From Gammaproteobacteria bacterium (GTDB lineage Bacteria > Pseudomonadota > Gammaproteobacteria > Pseudomonadales > Pseudomonadaceae): 15,641 nucleotides of DNA. Numbering within the stretch: position 1 is the stretch's first letter; each line of letters opens with the position of its first letter. The position numbers and the translations under genes are program-made. Positions 13,730-15,641 of this stretch are shown here, piece after piece. Under the pieces are notes generated by a model. That model was not told the origin of the DNA. It saw nothing but the letters and a program-made list of their open reading frames with translations, and did no database searches. The stretch covers positions 1-15,641 of the forward strand of contig JAAZCO010000067.1 in assembly GCA_012513235.1 (NCBI GenBank). Reading direction: 5' to 3'.

Positions 13730-14317
13730 ATGATGTCGCGCTATATTTTAATGGGTGCTGCGGTTGTTTTAACTGGGCTGTTAGCAGGTTGTGGACTCAG
13801 CCCGCAGTATTTAAAACCTGAGCCACGTTTTACTGGGCAAGTTAGTAAAGTTGGCCAGGGCCAGCAAGTTACTGTGCAGGTGACAGACGCACGGCGCTCG
13901 CCGGTGATTGGTACGCGTGGCGGTGTGTATGCTGATAGCAGTGCTATTAGTGTCGATGGCGCTTCATTCTTGCCGCGCTTACAAGCTGAAACTGATGCGG
14001 CTGTACGCATGATGGGCTTTACTCCAGTGCAACAAAATTCAGGCAATGTGCAGTTGCGTTTAACTCTGACTGAGTTGAGCTATAAAGCCGTAGAGAAAAA
14101 TCCACTGTCTAAAGAAGCCAAGCTGCAAGCTGTGTATGCCTTAGAGGCTAACAATGGCACGCGTCGTTACAATGGCCGTTATGCCGCAACCTTAACTCAG
14201 GGATATGCCTCGGCGCCCAATGAACAGACCAATACTAAGTGGGTCAGTGAAGTGCTGAGCGAAGCGCTGCAGCGTGTATTTAACGATCCAGCTGTAGGTC
14301 GTTTACTGGCTGACTAA
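13730..14317 (+). CDS. YajG-like outer-membrane lipoprotein
   Basis: The protein has 195 residues. The N-terminus is a classical lipoprotein signal: positive Arg4, a hydrophobic stretch at 6-19 and the lipobox LLAGC ending at C21. The residue after the cysteine is glycine, not aspartate, so sorting to the outer membrane is expected. The mature part contains VTVQVTDARRSPVIGTRGG, a pattern seen in YajG-family lipoproteins, and an alternating hydrophobic stretch, VQLRLTLTELSYKAVE, that suggests beta strands. The molecular role of the family is not established. AGGGAG lies five bases before ATG 13730 and eight before ATG 13733, so either Met may be used. miaA starts 84 bases downstream with no clear terminator in between, so partial co-transcription is possible. 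The lipoprotein call is strong; the YajG assignment is moderate. Confidence 0.88.
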   Translation: MMSRYILMGAAVVLTGLLAGCGLSPQYLKPEPRFTGQVSKVGQGQQVTVQVTDARRSPVIGTRGGVYADSSAISVDGASFLPRLQAETDAAVRMMGFTPVQQNSGNVQLRLTLTELSYKAVEKNPLSKEAKLQAVYALEANNGTRRYNGRYAATLTQGYASAPNEQTNTKWVSEVLSEALQRVFNDPAVGRLLAD

Positions 14318-14345
14318 GCTCAGTGTTGATCAGTGTTTTTGGGTG

Positions 14346-14372
14346 GCCCGTGATGTATTTGGCATTGCGGGC
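14346..14372. repeat. Imperfect hairpin between the lipoprotein gene and miaA
   Basis: GCCCG (14346-14350) pairs with CGGGC (14368-14372), and inside it ATG pairs with CAT around seven bases, with a TG/TG internal loop. No T tract follows, so it is a poor intrinsic terminator. It may be a leader structure of miaA or a processing site. Low certainty of function. Confidence 0.3.
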
Positions 14373-14401
14373 TGCTGTGTTGGCTGAGCAAGGGGAGTGT
14401 T

Positions 14402-15367
14402 TTGACTAAAAATTTGCCACCGGCTATTTTTTTGATGGGGCCAACAGCATCGGGTAAAACCGATTTAGCCTTGCAGTTGGTGCGCGAGCTGCCGTGCGAG
14501 ATCATCAGTGTTGATTCAGCATTGATTTACCGCGGTATGGATATAGGTAGCGCCAAGCCCAGTAGGGATATTTTACAAGCCTGTCCGCATCATCTCGTGG
14601 ATATTCTTGATCCGGCGCAAAGCTACTCTGCGGCGCAGTTTCGTGAAGATGCCTTGGCTGCTATGGCTGATATCACTGCGCGGGGTCGTATTCCGTTGTT
14701 GGTGGGCGGTACCATGCTGTATTACAAAGCCTTGATTGAAGGCCTTGCGGCGATGCCAGCGGCGGATGCCAGTATTCGTGCTGCGCTTGAGTTGCAGGCC
14801 GCAACTGAGGGTTGGGCTGCATTGCATGCGCAGCTGCAACAGGTGGATCCAGTTTCTGCCGAGCGTATTCATCCCAATGATCCGCAGCGTATTTTGCGAG
14901 CACTGGAGGTGTGGCAGGTCAGCGGGCAAAGTATGACGCAGTTGCGCGCACATCAGGCGTTACAAAAACAAGCATCTAACGGCGGTCATTTGCCGTACAA
15001 TGTCGCTACATTTGCTATTGCACCACAACAGCGCAGTGTTTTGCATGAGCGTATCGCTATGCGTTTTCATTTGATGCTGGAGCAAGGGTTTCTAAATGAA
15101 GTTGAAGCGCTCTGGCAGCGCGGCGATTTGCATGCGGATTTACCTTCTATACGTGCCGTAGGTTATCGTCAGGCATGGATGTATCTGCAAGGTGATTACA
15201 GCTACGATGAAATGATTGAGCGCGGCATTATTGCCACGCGTCAGCTCGCTAAACGACAGTTTACTTGGTTGCGTAGTTGGGAAGACGTGCACTGGCTCGA
15301 CAGTTTGTCCTGCGATATTTTGCCGCAGGCCTTGAAAAGACTGGAGCAGCTCACCATATTGAGCTAA
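14402..15367 (+). CDS. miaA: MiaA, tRNA dimethylallyltransferase (TTG start)
   Basis: MiaA adds a dimethylallyl group to adenine 37 of tRNAs that read codons beginning with U, the first step to ms2i6A. The protein has 321 residues, the usual length. The P-loop GPTASGKT is at 13-20, followed by ISVDSALIYRGMDIGSAKP with the catalytic Asp38, then LLVGGTMLYYKAL with Thr104 and the tRNA-binding HPNDPQRILRALEV. The frame begins with TTG at 14402, preceded by a strong ribosome site (AAGGGGAG, six bases upstream). The first in-frame ATG would be residue 12, inside the strand leading to the P-loop, so it cannot be the start. miaA is followed after 73 bases by hfq, the classical miaA-hfq order of gammaproteobacteria, so the two genes are probably partly co-transcribed. 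Confidence 0.97.
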   Translation: MTKNLPPAIFLMGPTASGKTDLALQLVRELPCEIISVDSALIYRGMDIGSAKPSRDILQACPHHLVDILDPAQSYSAAQFREDALAAMADITARGRIPLLVGGTMLYYKALIEGLAAMPAADASIRAALELQAATEGWAALHAQLQQVDPVSAERIHPNDPQRILRALEVWQVSGQSMTQLRAHQALQKQASNGGHLPYNVATFAIAPQQRSVLHERIAMRFHLMLEQGFLNEVEALWQRGDLHADLPSIRAVGYRQAWMYLQGDYSYDEMIERGIIATRQLAKRQFTWLRSWEDVHWLDSLSCDILPQALKRLEQLTILS

Positions 15368-15440
15368 CCAGAGTTGTTATTTTTATTTGCTGATGCTTGA
15401 ACATTGGCAAATTTTTATTTTATTGAACGGAGTACACCCC

Positions 15441-15641
15441 ATGTCAAAAGGGCACACGCTACAAGACCCTTACTTAAACCTCTTGCGTAAAGAACGCGTG
15501 CCAGTCTCCATCTACTTGGTGAATGGTATTAAGTTGCAAGGACAAATTGAATCCTTTGATCAGTTTGTGATCTTACTGAAGAACACAGTAAGCCAGATGG
15601 TTTACAAACACGCTATTTCTACCGTTGTACCTGGTCGTCCG
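15441..15641 (+). CDS. hfq: Hfq, RNA chaperone (3' end cut off by window)
   Basis: Hfq is the Sm-like hexameric RNA chaperone that joins small RNAs to their target mRNAs and binds A-rich leaders. The first 67 codons are visible; the pseudomonad protein has about 82, so only the short C-terminal tail is missing. It begins MSKGHTLQDPYLNLLRKERV. Q8 and D9 of the proximal RNA face are present, and the rim patch reads R16-K17-E18-R19. The Sm1 region contains VSIYLVNGIKLQGQIESFD with the distal-face Tyr25, and the Sm2 signature YKHAIST is at 55-61. CGGAG lies nine bases before the ATG. The AT-rich stretch before it (TTGAAC at 15397 and T/A runs) may carry a promoter of its own, but no confident -10/-35 pair was found. 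The gene runs off the window. Confidence 0.99.
   Translation, partial: MSKGHTLQDPYLNLLRKERVPVSIYLVNGIKLQGQIESFDQFVILLKNTVSQMVYKHAISTVVPGRP

Noticed and set aside
14573..14953. 126-codon minus-strand frame inside miaA, with other long antisense frames in uraA and argJ
   Set aside because: All lie opposite clearly conserved genes, show no recognisable domain, and are the usual by-product of coding sequence on the other strand.
15397..15425. Possible hfq promoter TTGAAC-N17-TTATTG and a TTGGCA resembling a sigma-54 -24 element
   Set aside because: The -10 match is poor and the sigma-54 reading lacks the required GC at -12; not strong enough to list as a promoter.

Overview
The window is a compact stretch of housekeeping chromosome from a gammaproteobacterium. 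Almost every protein reads as a close relative of the Pseudomonas version: LpxC, Upp, Hpt, SecA, ArgJ, PanE, YajQ, MiaA and Hfq. By eye the base composition is close to half G+C, lower than in most Pseudomonas. I therefore infer an AT-richer member or sister lineage of the Pseudomonadaceae; the species cannot be named from this sequence alone. No tRNA, rRNA, CRISPR array, insertion sequence, prophage or toxin gene was seen.

Layout from left to right: the 3' part of lpxC (+), closed by a strong terminator; upp-uraA (-), uracil salvage and uptake, reading toward lpxC; hpt (+), purine salvage, divergent from upp; dciA (-), a DUF721 replicative-helicase loader; a gene-poor leader of about 280 bases; secA (+), the preprotein translocase ATPase, with a strong terminator; argJ (+) and a nudix/ThiE-like fusion gene (+), closely spaced; panE and a PduO-type cobalamin adenosyltransferase gene (-), convergent with the fusion gene; yajQ (+), divergent from panE; mqo (-), convergent with yajQ and sharing a bidirectional terminator; about 600 bases without a recognisable gene; a YajG-like lipoprotein gene (+), miaA (+, TTG start) and the 5' part of hfq (+).

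Functional groups are envelope lipid A synthesis and protein export (lpxC, secA), nucleobase salvage (uraA, upp, hpt), arginine, pantothenate and cobalamin metabolism (argJ, panE, adenosyltransferase), nucleotide sanitation (nudix), respiration (mqo), and RNA modification or regulation (miaA, hfq). Several start codons were moved from the longest possible reading frame to an internal codon, mostly because of a Shine-Dalgarno sequence and family length; this applies to upp, hpt, dciA, secA, panE and mqo.

I did not find a new multi-gene system. The parts that known genes do not explain are non-coding. They are (1) the secA leader, with a small 14-codon open frame ending two bases before secA and nested inverted repeats; (2) the 600-base mqo/lipoprotein intergenic region, with a long-range inverted repeat and repeated AGTGC...GCACT dyads; (3) a palindrome whose two arms look like outward-facing -35 boxes between panE and yajQ; and (4) small tandem or palindromic elements in the lpxC/uraA and fusion-gene/adenosyltransferase gaps.
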